Positions 34,017 to 41,072 of a stretch of DNA of 41,072 nt are shown here, one piece after another; within the stretch, counting starts at the first letter, position 1; each line of letters begins with the position of its first letter. A program made the translations under genes and the position numbers. This DNA comes from Candidatus Zixiibacteriota bacterium. Lineage in GTDB: Bacteria > Zixibacteria > MSB-5A5 > GN15 > FEB-12. The notes under the pieces are model-generated. The model ran no database searches, was not told the origin of the DNA, and saw only the letters and a list, made by a program, of their open reading frames with translations. Location: contig JAJRQO010000020.1 in the NCBI GenBank assembly GCA_024280215.1, positions 1 through 41,072 of the forward strand. Direction: 5' to 3'.

Positions 34017-34325
34017 GTGCAGAAAATTAAATTTTGTAAGGTCGAAGACCTTCCCGTTGGGAAGTCTCTTGATAAAAAAATTCTTGCTCGCAAAATAGCT
34101 GTTTTTAACGATAATGGAACGATTTCTGCCATGGAAGCGGAGTGCAAACATATGAAAGCACCGCTCAATATGGGTAAAGTTGAAGATGGAATTGTGACCT
34201 GTCATTGGCACAATTGGAAGTACGATCTCAAAAGTGGCAAATGTTTAACTCATGAAAAGATGGATTTGAAAAAATTTGAAGTCGAAATATCAGATGGATG
34301 GATTTTTGTCTTATTTGATTTTTGA
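34017..34325 (+). CDS. Rieske-type 2Fe-2S protein
   Basis: A 102-residue soluble Rieske ferredoxin, like those of dioxygenase systems or the small NirD type. The cluster motif is C-x-H at 43-45 ('CKH') and C-x2-H at 62-65 ('CHWH'), 16 residues apart. The loop is otherwise short, and no signal peptide or membrane helix is present, so it is not the cytochrome bc1 subunit. The start is GTG with AAGG about 5-7 nt upstream. It precedes an O-methyltransferase by 18 nt. The electron partner is unknown. Confidence 0.88.
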   Translation: MQKIKFCKVEDLPVGKSLDKKILARKIAVFNDNGTISAMEAECKHMKAPLNMGKVEDGIVTCHWHNWKYDLKSGKCLTHEKMDLKKFEVEISDGWIFVLFDF

Positions 34326-34343
34326 TTTATTTGAAAGGTCTTT

Positions 34344-34961
34344 ATGTTTCAAAAGGTTCACAAATATTTAGAAAACAAGATTCCAGAACGTCCACCGATT
34401 TTACGTGAGATGGAACAACATGCCACGGAAAATGATTTTCCGATTATTGGACCATTAGTCGGACGTTATTTATATCAAACAGCTCATATGATGAAAGCAC
34501 GTAAGATTTTAGAACTTGGGTCTGGGTTTGGCTACTCAGCATTTTGGTTCTCATTGGCGATAAAGGGTAAAGGTCATATTACTATGACGGATTCGTCTAC
34601 TGTAAATAAAAGAACTGCTTTTGATTTCTTTAAGCGAGCAGGCTTACAAACACAGTTTGACTTCAAAGTCGGCGATGCTCTTAAATCAGTCAAAAAAATT
34701 GACGGTCCCTTTGATATTATTCTCAACGATATAAATAAAATAGATTATCCTAAAACAATCGATTTAGCTGCCACTCGACTTAAGAAGGGTGGACTTTTTA
34801 TTACTGATAATCTGATTTGGTCTGGAAAAGTCTGCGATAAAAAACAGGATGAAGATACAAAGTCTATCGTAGAATTTACCGAAACTTTATACCGTGATAG
34901 TCGATTCTTTACGACAATTATGCCGATTCGTGATGGTATTGCGATTTCAGTACGGCTTTAG
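34344..34961 (+). CDS. Class I O-methyltransferase (Methyltransf_3 family)
   Basis: 205 residues, SAM-dependent. The SAM motif is 'ILELGSGFGYSAFWFSLAI', the catalytic metal region is 'FDIILNDINKIDYP', and 'LKKGGLFITDNLIWSGKV' matches the caffeoyl-CoA/catechol O-methyltransferase group. In bacteria such enzymes have varied and mostly unknown substrates. AAAGG lies 8 nt before the ATG. It probably shares a transcript with the Rieske gene. Confidence 0.88.
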   Translation: MFQKVHKYLENKIPERPPILREMEQHATENDFPIIGPLVGRYLYQTAHMMKARKILELGSGFGYSAFWFSLAIKGKGHITMTDSSTVNKRTAFDFFKRAGLQTQFDFKVGDALKSVKKIDGPFDIILNDINKIDYPKTIDLAATRLKKGGLFITDNLIWSGKVCDKKQDEDTKSIVEFTETLYRDSRFFTTIMPIRDGIAISVRL

Positions 34962-35313
34962 GAGAAAAATAAGCTGAAATTTGTTCATGTTTTAATTGAT
35001 TTTGAAACAATTCGACTCTATATTCGTTTAAAGAATATATAGATTCAGGTAGTAAATTTTGAATTTATATTCCCGATAAGAATCTTAGGACCTTAAAAGA
35101 ATCTCTCAAAGCAATTTGAATCACTCGTAACTCTTCATGGAGTTCTAAGAATAAAATAAAACAATAAATTTAAACGTTTGTTTTATTTAAGTTGACAAAT
35201 TAGTAGATATTTGATATGTAACCAAAGTCAAATTATAGTAGGTATCATATTTAACAATTTAAACTGAAAAATAAATAATAACTTTACGTTATATCTTTTT
35301 TCACGGAGGATTT
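34962..35313. other. AT-rich spacer and leader of the ArsC/Spx-like gene
   Basis: About 350 nt with no gene. The only signal I can support is a promoter at 35192-35220. The ~90 nt between it and the start codon have no recognised riboswitch. GGAGG at 35306-35310 is a strong ribosome binding site for the next gene. Confidence 0.55.
35192..35220 (+). promoter_or_regulatory. Promoter of the ArsC/Spx-like gene
   Basis: TTGACA at 35192-35197, a 17-nt spacer, then TATGTA at 35215-35220. It is the same arrangement as the promoter at 15774. Confidence 0.6.
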
Positions 35314-35805
35314 ATGGCTCCTAAAAGGGCAACATTTTATACATACGGTAACGATACTATTTGCGATGAAGCTCTAAAGTTTGTTTCAGATGCAGGTGTA
35401 CTTCTTACAGTTCGAAACCTTGCTGAAAAACCACTCACTGTTCTTGAATTAAAAAATTTAATTGGACATATTGATGTGAAGCATTTTCTCAACTCTGCAT
35501 CTCCTGAGTATACAAAGTTGAAAGTCACCGAACACTTAAACGATCTTACTGTACTTTTTAAGATTATATCAGAAAACAATTGTATTTTAAGACGTCCAAT
35601 AGTCAGAACACCTCGACTTGTTACTGTTGGTTGTGACAAAAATAGAATTGCTGAAATGTTACAGATTTCAAATGGGTCTGGACAAAGAATGGATGATTCA
35701 AAAGGTAACTTAAAAAACAGCAAATATGTTACCCGTCGGACTCCATCAAAGAGTTCGGATTCAAAACCAGCTTCATCATCTTCAACTGCGAGAGCTACAA
35801 AGTAA
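35314..35805 (+). CDS. ArsC/Spx-like thioredoxin-fold protein with disordered tail
   Basis: 163 residues. The first ~118 match the ArsC/Spx fold: 'FYTYGNDTICDEAL' with a single Cys17 in place of CxxC, 'KPLTVLELKNLIGHIDVKHFLNSASPEY', and 'LRRPIVRTPRLVTVG' with the conserved Arg pair before Pro-Ile. Residues 120-163 are a Ser/Lys/Thr-rich, probably disordered tail. Arsenate reduction is unlikely without arsenic genes nearby, so a redox or Spx-like role is possible but unproven. It has a strong promoter and SD, and ETF-QO follows after 79 nt. Confidence 0.78.
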   Translation: MAPKRATFYTYGNDTICDEALKFVSDAGVLLTVRNLAEKPLTVLELKNLIGHIDVKHFLNSASPEYTKLKVTEHLNDLTVLFKIISENNCILRRPIVRTPRLVTVGCDKNRIAEMLQISNGSGQRMDDSKGNLKNSKYVTRRTPSKSSDSKPASSSSTARATK

Positions 35806-35884
35806 TCTGAATATTTCTTGCATTTCAAATCAGTTCACTCTATCTTTTCTCAGTTACGTTAATGTATATAAAGAGGTATAAGAT

Positions 35885-37549
35885 ATGGAATTTGAACGAG
35901 AAATCCTTGAAACTGATATATTGATAGTTGGGGCTGGACCCGCTGGCCTTGCTACTGCTTATAAGATTGCTCAATTAGCTCAATCTCAGTCACTTGAAAT
36001 GCCTGAGATTTTACTCATTGATAAAGGGTCATATACAGGAGCACACGCATTATCTGGTGCTGTCATGGATCCTAAAGGTATTGCTGAACTTATTCCTGAT
36101 TTTAAAGAAAAAAATGCTCCATTAGAAGCTGAAGTTTCTTCTGATGCGATGCATTATCTTTCTGAAAACGGTTCATCAAAACTTCCATTTGTCCCACCAT
36201 CATTACACAATACAGGCAAATATGTTATCTCATTAAATAAATTCACCGCATGGATGGCAGAGCAAGTAGAAGCTTTAGGTGTTGATATTTATGCCGGACT
36301 TGCGGGGTATGATTTAATCGTTGAAGATAATAAAGTCACAGGTGTGCAGACTGTTGATATGGGACTGGACAAAGAGGGCAACCAACGTTCAAATTTTGAA
36401 CCTGGTTCTATTATTCAGGCAAAAGTTACCATACTTTGTGAGGGGGTTCACGGTTCTTTGACTCGTCATGCATTTGAAAAAATTCCAGAACTTCTCAAAG
36501 ATGTTGTACCTCAATCTTATCTTACTGGTGTTAAAGAAGTGTGGGAAGTACCTGATGGACGTATACAACCAGGTGAAGTGATTCATCTCTTTGGCTATCC
36601 TCAACCTTCAAATGAATATGGTGGTGGCTGGATTTATGGTATGACTGATAATAAAGTCTCGGTTGGATTCACAGTTGGTTTAAACTCACCGAATCCTCAG
36701 AATGACCCTCATAATAAATTTCAACTTTATAAAAATCATCCTCTTGTGAAAAAGATTTTAGAGGGTGGAACTATGCTTCATTATGGAGCAAAAACTATCC
36801 CTGATAATGGCTATTATTCGATTCCAAAATTATATCATAATGGTCTGATGCTTTGCGGTGATTCGGCAGGAATGTTGAATCCGTTAAAACTCAAAGGGGT
36901 GCATCTCGCAATTAAGTCTGGTATTATGGCGGCAGAAACTGCTATTGAAGCAATCAAGGCGGATGATTTCTCAGAGAAAACATTATCGAATTATAAAACA
37001 AAATTTGATAACAGTTGGGCAAAAACAGAATTGTATGAATCAAGAAATTTTCACGCAGGATTTAAAGGCGGGCTTTTTGCTGGGATGTTCCATGCAGGAA
37101 TGCAAATCATAACTGGTGGACGAGGACTATTCGATAGAAAAGTTTCTAAACTTGACCATGAGTATATGTTGACTAAAAAAGCATATCAGCAAAAATTTGG
37201 TGTAGAACCATCAAAGCCAACACTCAAATTTGATAATGAATATCTTTTTGATAAATTAACCAATGTTTACAAGTCAGGCACAATGCACGAAGAAGAACAG
37301 CCTTCCCATTTGCAAATTACAGATTTTGATATTTGTAATACAAAATGTAAAGAAGAGTATGGGAATCCGTGTCAACATTTTTGTCCAGCACATGTCTATG
37401 AGATGGTCGAAGATGGTATCGATTCAAAGTTGCAACTGACCCCATCAAATTGTGTGCATTGTAAAACGTGTGACATCGCAGATCCATATCAGGTGATACG
37501 ATGGGTGACGCCTCAGGGTGGTGAAGGTCCTAACTATACAAATTGTTAG
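35885..37549 (+). CDS. Electron transfer flavoprotein-ubiquinone oxidoreductase
   Basis: Passes electrons from reduced ETF to the quinone pool at the membrane. It is 554 residues with an N-terminal FAD fold ('DILIVGAGPAGLATAYKIA'), 'GAHALSGAVMDPKG', and 'MLCGDSAGMLNPLKLKGVHLA' (FAD and membrane/quinone region). The C-terminal ferredoxin-like domain has 'HFCPAHVYEM' and 'NCVHCKTCDIADP', the 4Fe-4S ligands, ending with the conserved 'GGEGPNYTNC'. No etfAB lies alongside. It suggests fatty-acid or amino-acid dehydrogenation linked to respiration, in keeping with CcmF and the quinone side-chain synthase. Confidence 0.95.
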   Translation: MEFEREILETDILIVGAGPAGLATAYKIAQLAQSQSLEMPEILLIDKGSYTGAHALSGAVMDPKGIAELIPDFKEKNAPLEAEVSSDAMHYLSENGSSKLPFVPPSLHNTGKYVISLNKFTAWMAEQVEALGVDIYAGLAGYDLIVEDNKVTGVQTVDMGLDKEGNQRSNFEPGSIIQAKVTILCEGVHGSLTRHAFEKIPELLKDVVPQSYLTGVKEVWEVPDGRIQPGEVIHLFGYPQPSNEYGGGWIYGMTDNKVSVGFTVGLNSPNPQNDPHNKFQLYKNHPLVKKILEGGTMLHYGAKTIPDNGYYSIPKLYHNGLMLCGDSAGMLNPLKLKGVHLAIKSGIMAAETAIEAIKADDFSEKTLSNYKTKFDNSWAKTELYESRNFHAGFKGGLFAGMFHAGMQIITGGRGLFDRKVSKLDHEYMLTKKAYQQKFGVEPSKPTLKFDNEYLFDKLTNVYKSGTMHEEEQPSHLQITDFDICNTKCKEEYGNPCQHFCPAHVYEMVEDGIDSKLQLTPSNCVHCKTCDIADPYQVIRWVTPQGGEGPNYTNC

Positions 37550-37570
37550 GCTTTATATTTATATGATTTC

Positions 37571-37602
37571 AAGCGGGTCTCAAGTAAGTCCCGCTTTTTT
37601 AT
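37571..37602 (+). terminator. Intrinsic terminator after ETF-QO
   Basis: AAGCGGG (37571-37577) pairs with CCCGCTT (37590-37596) across a 12-nt loop, followed by six T including the stem end. Confidence 0.82.
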
Positions 37603-37632
37603 TGAAAGTGAGTTTCTGAAATGGAGAGCAAT

Positions 37633-37878
37633 ATGGTTGCGATGATAATAGGAACAGTTGGAGTTAGCTTACTTCTTATAGGCTTTGGTTTAAATATCTC
37701 AAATAGATTATCGGAAACTTCAAAGACGTATCTGATATTAAATATTGTTGGTTCTCTGATGGCAGCATGGTATGCTTATGTCGGGGAAGTTTACCCGTTT
37801 ATTGTGCTGGAAATTGTTTGGGCGTTGGTAGCCTTTGTTCGTTTAATTAATGTGAGCAAAGTAAAAGTTGAAACATAA
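37633..37878 (+). CDS. Small membrane protein, CBU_0592-like
   Basis: About 81 residues with three hydrophobic helices. The pattern 'YLILNIVGSLMAAWYAYVGEVYPFIVLEIVWALVAFV' resembles the small CBU_0592-type membrane family, whose function is unknown. The ATG at 37633 is preferred because GGAG (37623-37626) lies 6 nt before it. An in-frame ATG at 37621 would add MESN and has no clear SD. It stands alone between two terminators. Confidence 0.75.
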   Translation: MVAMIIGTVGVSLLLIGFGLNISNRLSETSKTYLILNIVGSLMAAWYAYVGEVYPFIVLEIVWALVAFVRLINVSKVKVET

Positions 37879-37910
37879 AAAAGCCCGCTTATGCAAGCGG
37901 GCTTTTTTAT
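37877..37910. terminator. Bidirectional intrinsic terminator
   Basis: A perfect 10-bp stem, AAGCCCGCTT (37881-37890) with AAGCGGGCTT (37895-37904), over a 4-nt loop. There is an A-run on the left and a T-run on the right, so it works for the small membrane protein (plus) and the PEP-CTERM gene (minus). Confidence 0.93.
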
Positions 37911-37931
37911 AATATTTTGTATTTAAATTTG

Positions 37932-38534
37932 TTATGCTTTGTGTTTAAACTTTTTCCGAACAACTCCACCAGCAAGACCTAAAGCGAATAGTAACATTGT
38001 GGCAGGTTCTGGTGCATCGGTAACAACAGTAAGTTGAATCTTATCATTAAAGAAATGACAATCAGGATCAAAACCAAATCCGAAGTTTCCATCAGCAGCA
38101 AAAGCTGTGAAATCATCAAGAAGACCCATAGCAGCAAAATCGTAGTTTAAGTCAACCCAATCACCATTAGGACCACCGTCAGTATCAGTCCACTCATCTA
38201 CAACAACACCTTGACCTTCATAAAAATTTTGAATATCGTTAGGTAAACCAACAGATTTGTTATCATCACCAACGTACAAGCCAGCATCCATCTGATCCAT
38301 CATATTGATGAAAAGCATATTAGGTTCTGGCCACCAGTTGTTTACATTTTTAACAGTAAGGAAAACATTTGAAATTTTTTCAGTTCCAAAATCTTGATCT
38401 ATTCCCCAACCATAATAATAACCGTGATCTAAATCAAACATATCGGCTGGTGTAGGGTTAAAGTGATATACACCTGCTGACGCTGAACCAAATGCAAAAA
38501 GTAAAAGTGATAAAGTTACAATAATTTTTTTCAT
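37932..38534 (-). CDS. PEP-CTERM sorted secreted protein
   Basis: 200 residues. The signal peptide MKKIIVTLSLLLFAFGSASA is cut before GVYHF. The extracellular part is Asp/Gly-rich and appears beta-structured. The C terminus has the PEP-CTERM signal: 'PEPATMLLFALGLAGG', a hydrophobic helix, and the basic end 'VVRKKFKHKA'. Such proteins are processed by an exosortase (EpsH/XrtA family) and usually go to the cell surface or exopolysaccharide. No exosortase is in the window. AGGGA precedes the ATG, and a bidirectional terminator follows. Confidence 0.9.
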   Translation of the reverse strand: MKKIIVTLSLLLFAFGSASAGVYHFNPTPADMFDLDHGYYYGWGIDQDFGTEKISNVFLTVKNVNNWWPEPNMLFINMMDQMDAGLYVGDDNKSVGLPNDIQNFYEGQGVVVDEWTDTDGGPNGDWVDLNYDFAAMGLLDDFTAFAADGNFGFGFDPDCHFFNDKIQLTVVTDAPEPATMLLFALGLAGGVVRKKFKHKA

Positions 38535-38797
38535 TCTAAATTCCCTACGTTTTTTGTAAAATATTATATCTAATTTTTCTACCTGATTCTAAAGCAAGAT
38601 ATAAGCCAAAAAACTGAAATATAGATAAAACAGTAAAAACTTTTAAATTCAAGCAGTTAAACAAGATAAAGGGATATAGGATTAAAATTGTCTATAATGG
38701 TTTTTGGAATAAAAAAAAAGGATTTGTTTGATATATGCAATAAAAAGTAACTGAAATTGATGAAAGTATGCAAATCATTGCGAGGTTATGGGGAGTA
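38535..38797. other. Spacer upstream of the PEP-CTERM gene
   Basis: About 260 AT-rich nt with no gene. It includes GTTTGATATATGCA (38726-38739), which recurs as a direct repeat at 39270-39283 on the other side of the Cys-rich gene. It also includes TCATTGCGAGG near 38774, which resembles CTCGCAATGATTG at about 7306 in reverse. The PEP-CTERM promoter must lie here on the minus strand, but no clear boxes are assigned. Confidence 0.45.
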
Positions 38798-39217
38798 TTA
38801 GCTTCCGCAGGTGCCACAACCAGCACAAGCTGCTATTTCAGCATTCATCCCACCGGCTGATAATTCGGCTAAGAGAATCATACCATCTGGAGTGTATTCA
38901 ATTGAGTCAACGGTACAAAAATCTTCAACTCCGCCAGAATTTTCACCTATCATAATAGATAAGCCTGATTTGATAGCGATAAAATGCTTGAGATAGAGGT
39001 ATTCCCAAGTAGAACTTTTTGTTGGGAATTCTTTGAAAAGTTGTTCGGGGGAGAGTTCTAATATCTCTGAAATTGATCTGTCTTTGAGCCACTTGGTCAG
39101 CATCGCTTTACGACCTACATCACCACCGCAGGTTTTTTTGGTGAGCTTGTAGCGAACGAATTTGTCGTTGGAATCGACTAATATTTTGAGCGAATCTGTA
39201 ATATCTTTGCATGGCAT
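38798..39217 (-). CDS. Cys-rich IscU/NifU-like protein
   Basis: 139 residues, soluble. The stretch 'KKTCGGDVGRKAMLTKWLKDRSISEILEL' and the following helix pair recall the IscU/NifU scaffold around its first ligand cysteine (here Cys30). The other scaffold cysteines are not where expected. The protein ends with a separate 'CAGCGTCGS' (Cys131, Cys134, Cys137), a CxxCxxC metal- or cluster-binding-type tail. A standard scaffold role is therefore doubtful. No good ribosome binding site precedes the ATG. It is transcribed alone on the minus strand. Confidence 0.65.
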   Translation of the reverse strand: MPCKDITDSLKILVDSNDKFVRYKLTKKTCGGDVGRKAMLTKWLKDRSISEILELSPEQLFKEFPTKSSTWEYLYLKHFIAIKSGLSIMIGENSGGVEDFCTVDSIEYTPDGMILLAELSAGGMNAEIAACAGCGTCGS

Positions 39218-39302
39218 AAAACAATATACGAAAGTTTTGAGAAGGTGTGAGGAATTATTTTAAAAAGATGTTTGATATATGCACACTAAAGTGTTATTCA
39301 TT

Positions 39303-39308
39303 TATAAT
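39303..39308 (+). promoter_or_regulatory. Candidate -10 box of the propeller gene
   Basis: A perfect TATAAT 39 nt before the start. The best -35 at 17-nt spacing is TGCACA (39280-39285), a partial match. Confidence 0.45.
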
Positions 39309-39346
39309 GAAATATATAGTATCTATAATATTTGATTGGGAGGTAG

Positions 39347-40432
39347 ATGTTGAAAAAAGTTATGCTTGTATTACTGCTGGGCTTATGCATATCGTCAAAT
39401 CTGATCGCACAAGATATTAATTGGGAAATCCAAACTGATAAAAAAATTCATTGGATGGAGTCATTTCAAGATAGTTTACTTATCGTAGGTGCAAAAAATA
39501 AAATATCCGCTTATCAAAGTTCAACTGGGGAGATTGTCTGGGAGATTAATGATTTCAAAAGTGTGGATAAATCAAGATTTACACAATTGTATGGAACTGA
39601 TAAAGCACTTATTGTACAGCATAAACAAAATTTCCCCGACAGAAGAGACCCAATCAGAAATAAAATACAGCCTTACCTGATAGCTATACCATCAGGGGAA
39701 ATTATAGCCAATTATGAAACTATGGATTTTTATCATAGTTTAGGTATCTATCGAATGCCAAATGATAATTTACTTTTGTATGCCTATAACAGAAAAAAAG
39801 AAATCTCCCTGCGAGTATTGGATATACAAGATGGAAGTGTTCTTTGGATTGATTCTTTGGCTTACAAAAAAGAAAAACCAAAAGTATTAAAGCAGAAACA
39901 ATCAAATGATCTTACTATCAAAACAATTATCGGGAACCAACCTCCTGTTTTTGATTCAGATAGTACGATGATTATTCTTGATGATAAAAAGTATGTTCGT
40001 AAATGGAATTTTCACACTGGAGAAATTCTCTGGAGAAAAGAATTTAAACAGAGACATCACATGCTCCAAAAAGATGATTTTGCTTTTGCACAGATAAATT
40101 CTGATAGCACTGTATTGTATATGGTAGTTAAGAAATCTCTTTATGCCATAAATGTGAGTGATGGTTCTGTTGTTTGGCAAACAGATGAGTTAAACAAAAG
40201 AATTAAACAAATTAAGCAAAATGAGACGCATATTTTTTTAAAAACTGTCGGATTAATAAAGAAAAGTAAATATCTTTATTTGACTAAAATAGATAAGGCT
40301 GATGGAACAGTTATCTATACATCAAATGAAATATGTAAAAACAAAAATGATTTTCCTTTTAAATGGCATGGTAAAAAACTAATCCTTTATGCGGATAAAC
40401 ATCTTTATACCTTTGACCATGAAAAAAAATGA
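39347..40432 (+). CDS. Secreted PQQ-like beta-propeller, 5' part of a frameshifted gene
   Basis: 361 residues with a signal peptide (MLKKVMLVLLLGLCISSNLIA, before QDINW). PQQ-type blades repeat the 'DGSVLWxxx/TGEILWRKEF/DGSVVWQTDEL' pattern. The frame ends at a TGA directly after eight A (40422-40429), in mid-blade ('LYADKHLYTFDHEKK'). The blades continue in the +1 frame to 40922. The ribosome binding site GGGAGG (39338-39343) is 3 nt from the ATG but 6 nt from the in-frame TTG at 39350, which may be the true start. No catalytic residues are recognised; it may be a scaffold or sensor. Confidence 0.8.
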   Translation: MLKKVMLVLLLGLCISSNLIAQDINWEIQTDKKIHWMESFQDSLLIVGAKNKISAYQSSTGEIVWEINDFKSVDKSRFTQLYGTDKALIVQHKQNFPDRRDPIRNKIQPYLIAIPSGEIIANYETMDFYHSLGIYRMPNDNLLLYAYNRKKEISLRVLDIQDGSVLWIDSLAYKKEKPKVLKQKQSNDLTIKTIIGNQPPVFDSDSTMIILDDKKYVRKWNFHTGEILWRKEFKQRHHMLQKDDFAFAQINSDSTVLYMVVKKSLYAINVSDGSVVWQTDELNKRIKQIKQNETHIFLKTVGLIKKSKYLYLTKIDKADGTVIYTSNEICKNKNDFPFKWHGKKLILYADKHLYTFDHEKK

Positions 40433-40922
40433 ATCAGTTAGGTTGTCTGAAAAAATAAAATTTAAACATGGTGATAAACCTCAAAAATTTACAATAGTAA
40501 ACGACGGTTATTATTTACAATCATCTCAAAATCTTATGCATATGGATATGCTTGGTGAGGTAGTATTTCACACTCATATTAACCCTCCAGATTTAACTTT
40601 CGGACAATCATTAAGTCTAATTGCACTTTTAGCTTTAGATACTTACGCAAGTAGTTTAAGTCCTTTTAGTTTTCCAAGTAGTATGGAGGTTCCCGAGTTT
40701 AAAAATTCATCAGAAAGTGATTTCTATCTTTATATGCTCAAAAAAAATGTTTTTCAAGAGAGTTCAAGATGTAATGGTATTGTGAGAATAAATTATTTCA
40801 CAGGTGTAGTTGACGCAGAAATCTGTTTACGAACGAATACACCGATATATGCTGTCGATGAAACAAATGATTGTCTTTACTATGTAAAAGAGAAAACAAC
40901 AATTATCTCCCAAAGCTGGTAA
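40419..40922 (+). CDS. Beta-propeller, 3' part in the +1 frame
   Basis: About 167 residues without a signal peptide. Blade-like strands ('RINYFTGVVDAEI', 'TPIYAVDETNDCLYYV') complete the propeller begun at 39347. Joining the frames at the A8 run gives a continuous '...LYTFDHEKNESVRLSEKIKF...' and a protein of about 524 residues. No SD precedes the ATG at 40419 or the earlier in-frame ATG at 40389, so independent translation is unlikely. Either the gene is broken, or the frame is restored by slippage, or there is a sequencing error. Confidence 0.65.
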   Translation: MKKNESVRLSEKIKFKHGDKPQKFTIVNDGYYLQSSQNLMHMDMLGEVVFHTHINPPDLTFGQSLSLIALLALDTYASSLSPFSFPSSMEVPEFKNSSESDFYLYMLKKNVFQESSRCNGIVRINYFTGVVDAEICLRTNTPIYAVDETNDCLYYVKEKTTIISQSW

Positions 40923-41072
40923 GGGATTGATGGGAATTATTTTTTGAATATAGATATAATATAGTTACTAATTATGTTTGAGATCTTTTTCGAGCTTGTA
41001 AGTAATTTTGTGTAAATGTAAATAATTACTTATACTTTGAAAGACACAAAGTATATTTACACAGGAGATATT
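40923..41072 (+). promoter_or_regulatory. Structured leader of a gene beyond the window edge
   Basis: A -10-like TATACT (41031-41036) lies 17 nt after TTGTGT (41008-41013). Inverted repeats surround it: TAAGTAATT/AATTACTTA (40999-41007 and 41024-41032), TATACTTT/AAAGTATA (41031-41038 and 41048-41055) and GTGTAAAT/ATTTACAC (41010-41017 and 41055-41062). AGGAG at 41063-41067 is a ribosome binding site for a coding sequence starting just past 41072. Confidence 0.55.

Noticed and set aside
34017-34325. Rieske subunit of cytochrome bc1/b6f
   Set aside because: It lacks the membrane anchor and the disulfide-loop cysteines of that subunit.
35314-35805. Arsenate reductase
   Set aside because: Only one active-site cysteine and no ars genes nearby; the family call is kept without the activity.
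35337-35828. 163-codon minus-strand reading frame opposite the ArsC/Spx-like gene
   Set aside because: It is the same length as the real gene but antisense; the plus frame has a conserved fold, a promoter and GGAGG.
36389-36604. Minus-strand reading frame within ETF-QO
   Set aside because: It is a shadow of a strongly conserved coding sequence.

Overview
The window is AT-rich and gene-dense, from a didermic, LPS-making, respiring bacterium. Evidence for this is lpxB, waaA and lpxK (lipid A/Kdo), an outer-membrane barrel protein, CcmF (cytochrome c maturation), ETF-quinone oxidoreductase, a PEP-CTERM protein and GspG-like pseudopilins. The mix (DUF2480-like protein, PEP-CTERM sorting, deoxyxylulose-type IspH, PdxS/PdxT) does not fit one familiar phylum. 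A member of the FCB group or a neighbouring uncultivated lineage is my guess, with low confidence. No rRNA, tRNA, CRISPR array, transposase or phage gene was seen.

Layout. 1-475 is a non-coding mosaic of short palindromic repeats. 476-3712 (minus) carries valS and a small membrane protein. 4024-7099 (plus) has mazG, an outer-membrane protein and an isochorismatase-fold hydrolase, each separated by repeat-bearing spacers. 7343-14892 is a tight plus-strand run: Gfo/Idh/MocA oxidoreductase, lpxB, waaA, lpxK, nadB, guaA, followed by an alpha/beta hydrolase. 15832-19046 holds a long-chain polyprenyl diphosphate synthase and a large VWA/amidotransferase-like membrane protein. A stand-alone histidine-kinase dimerisation domain (minus) and a saccharopine/lysine dehydrogenase-like enzyme follow.

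20999-25237 (minus) is the most distinctive part: four tandem, translationally coupled GspG-like prepilins. Each carries an inserted carboxypeptidase-regulatory-like beta domain, and three also carry a glycine-linked C-terminal domain with a likely disulfide. 25481-26489 (minus) is an Fe-S set (IscA-type protein, half-length DUF2480-like protein, adrenodoxin-type ferredoxin), divergent from a four-cysteine Rrf2 regulator. pdxS and pdxT make the PLP synthase but are split by an opposite-strand gene of unknown function. lipA, ispH and ccmF form a plus-strand run, followed by a Rieske protein, an O-methyltransferase, an ArsC/Spx-like protein and ETF-QO.

The end of the window has a small membrane protein, a PEP-CTERM protein, a Cys-rich IscU-like protein and a secreted PQQ-type beta-propeller whose reading frame is broken at an A8 run. 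It closes with a regulatory leader containing nested inverted repeats and a ribosome binding site for a gene just beyond the edge. Dispersed palindromic elements recur in the spacers, including an ~85-bp element present in two inverted copies about 25 kb apart.
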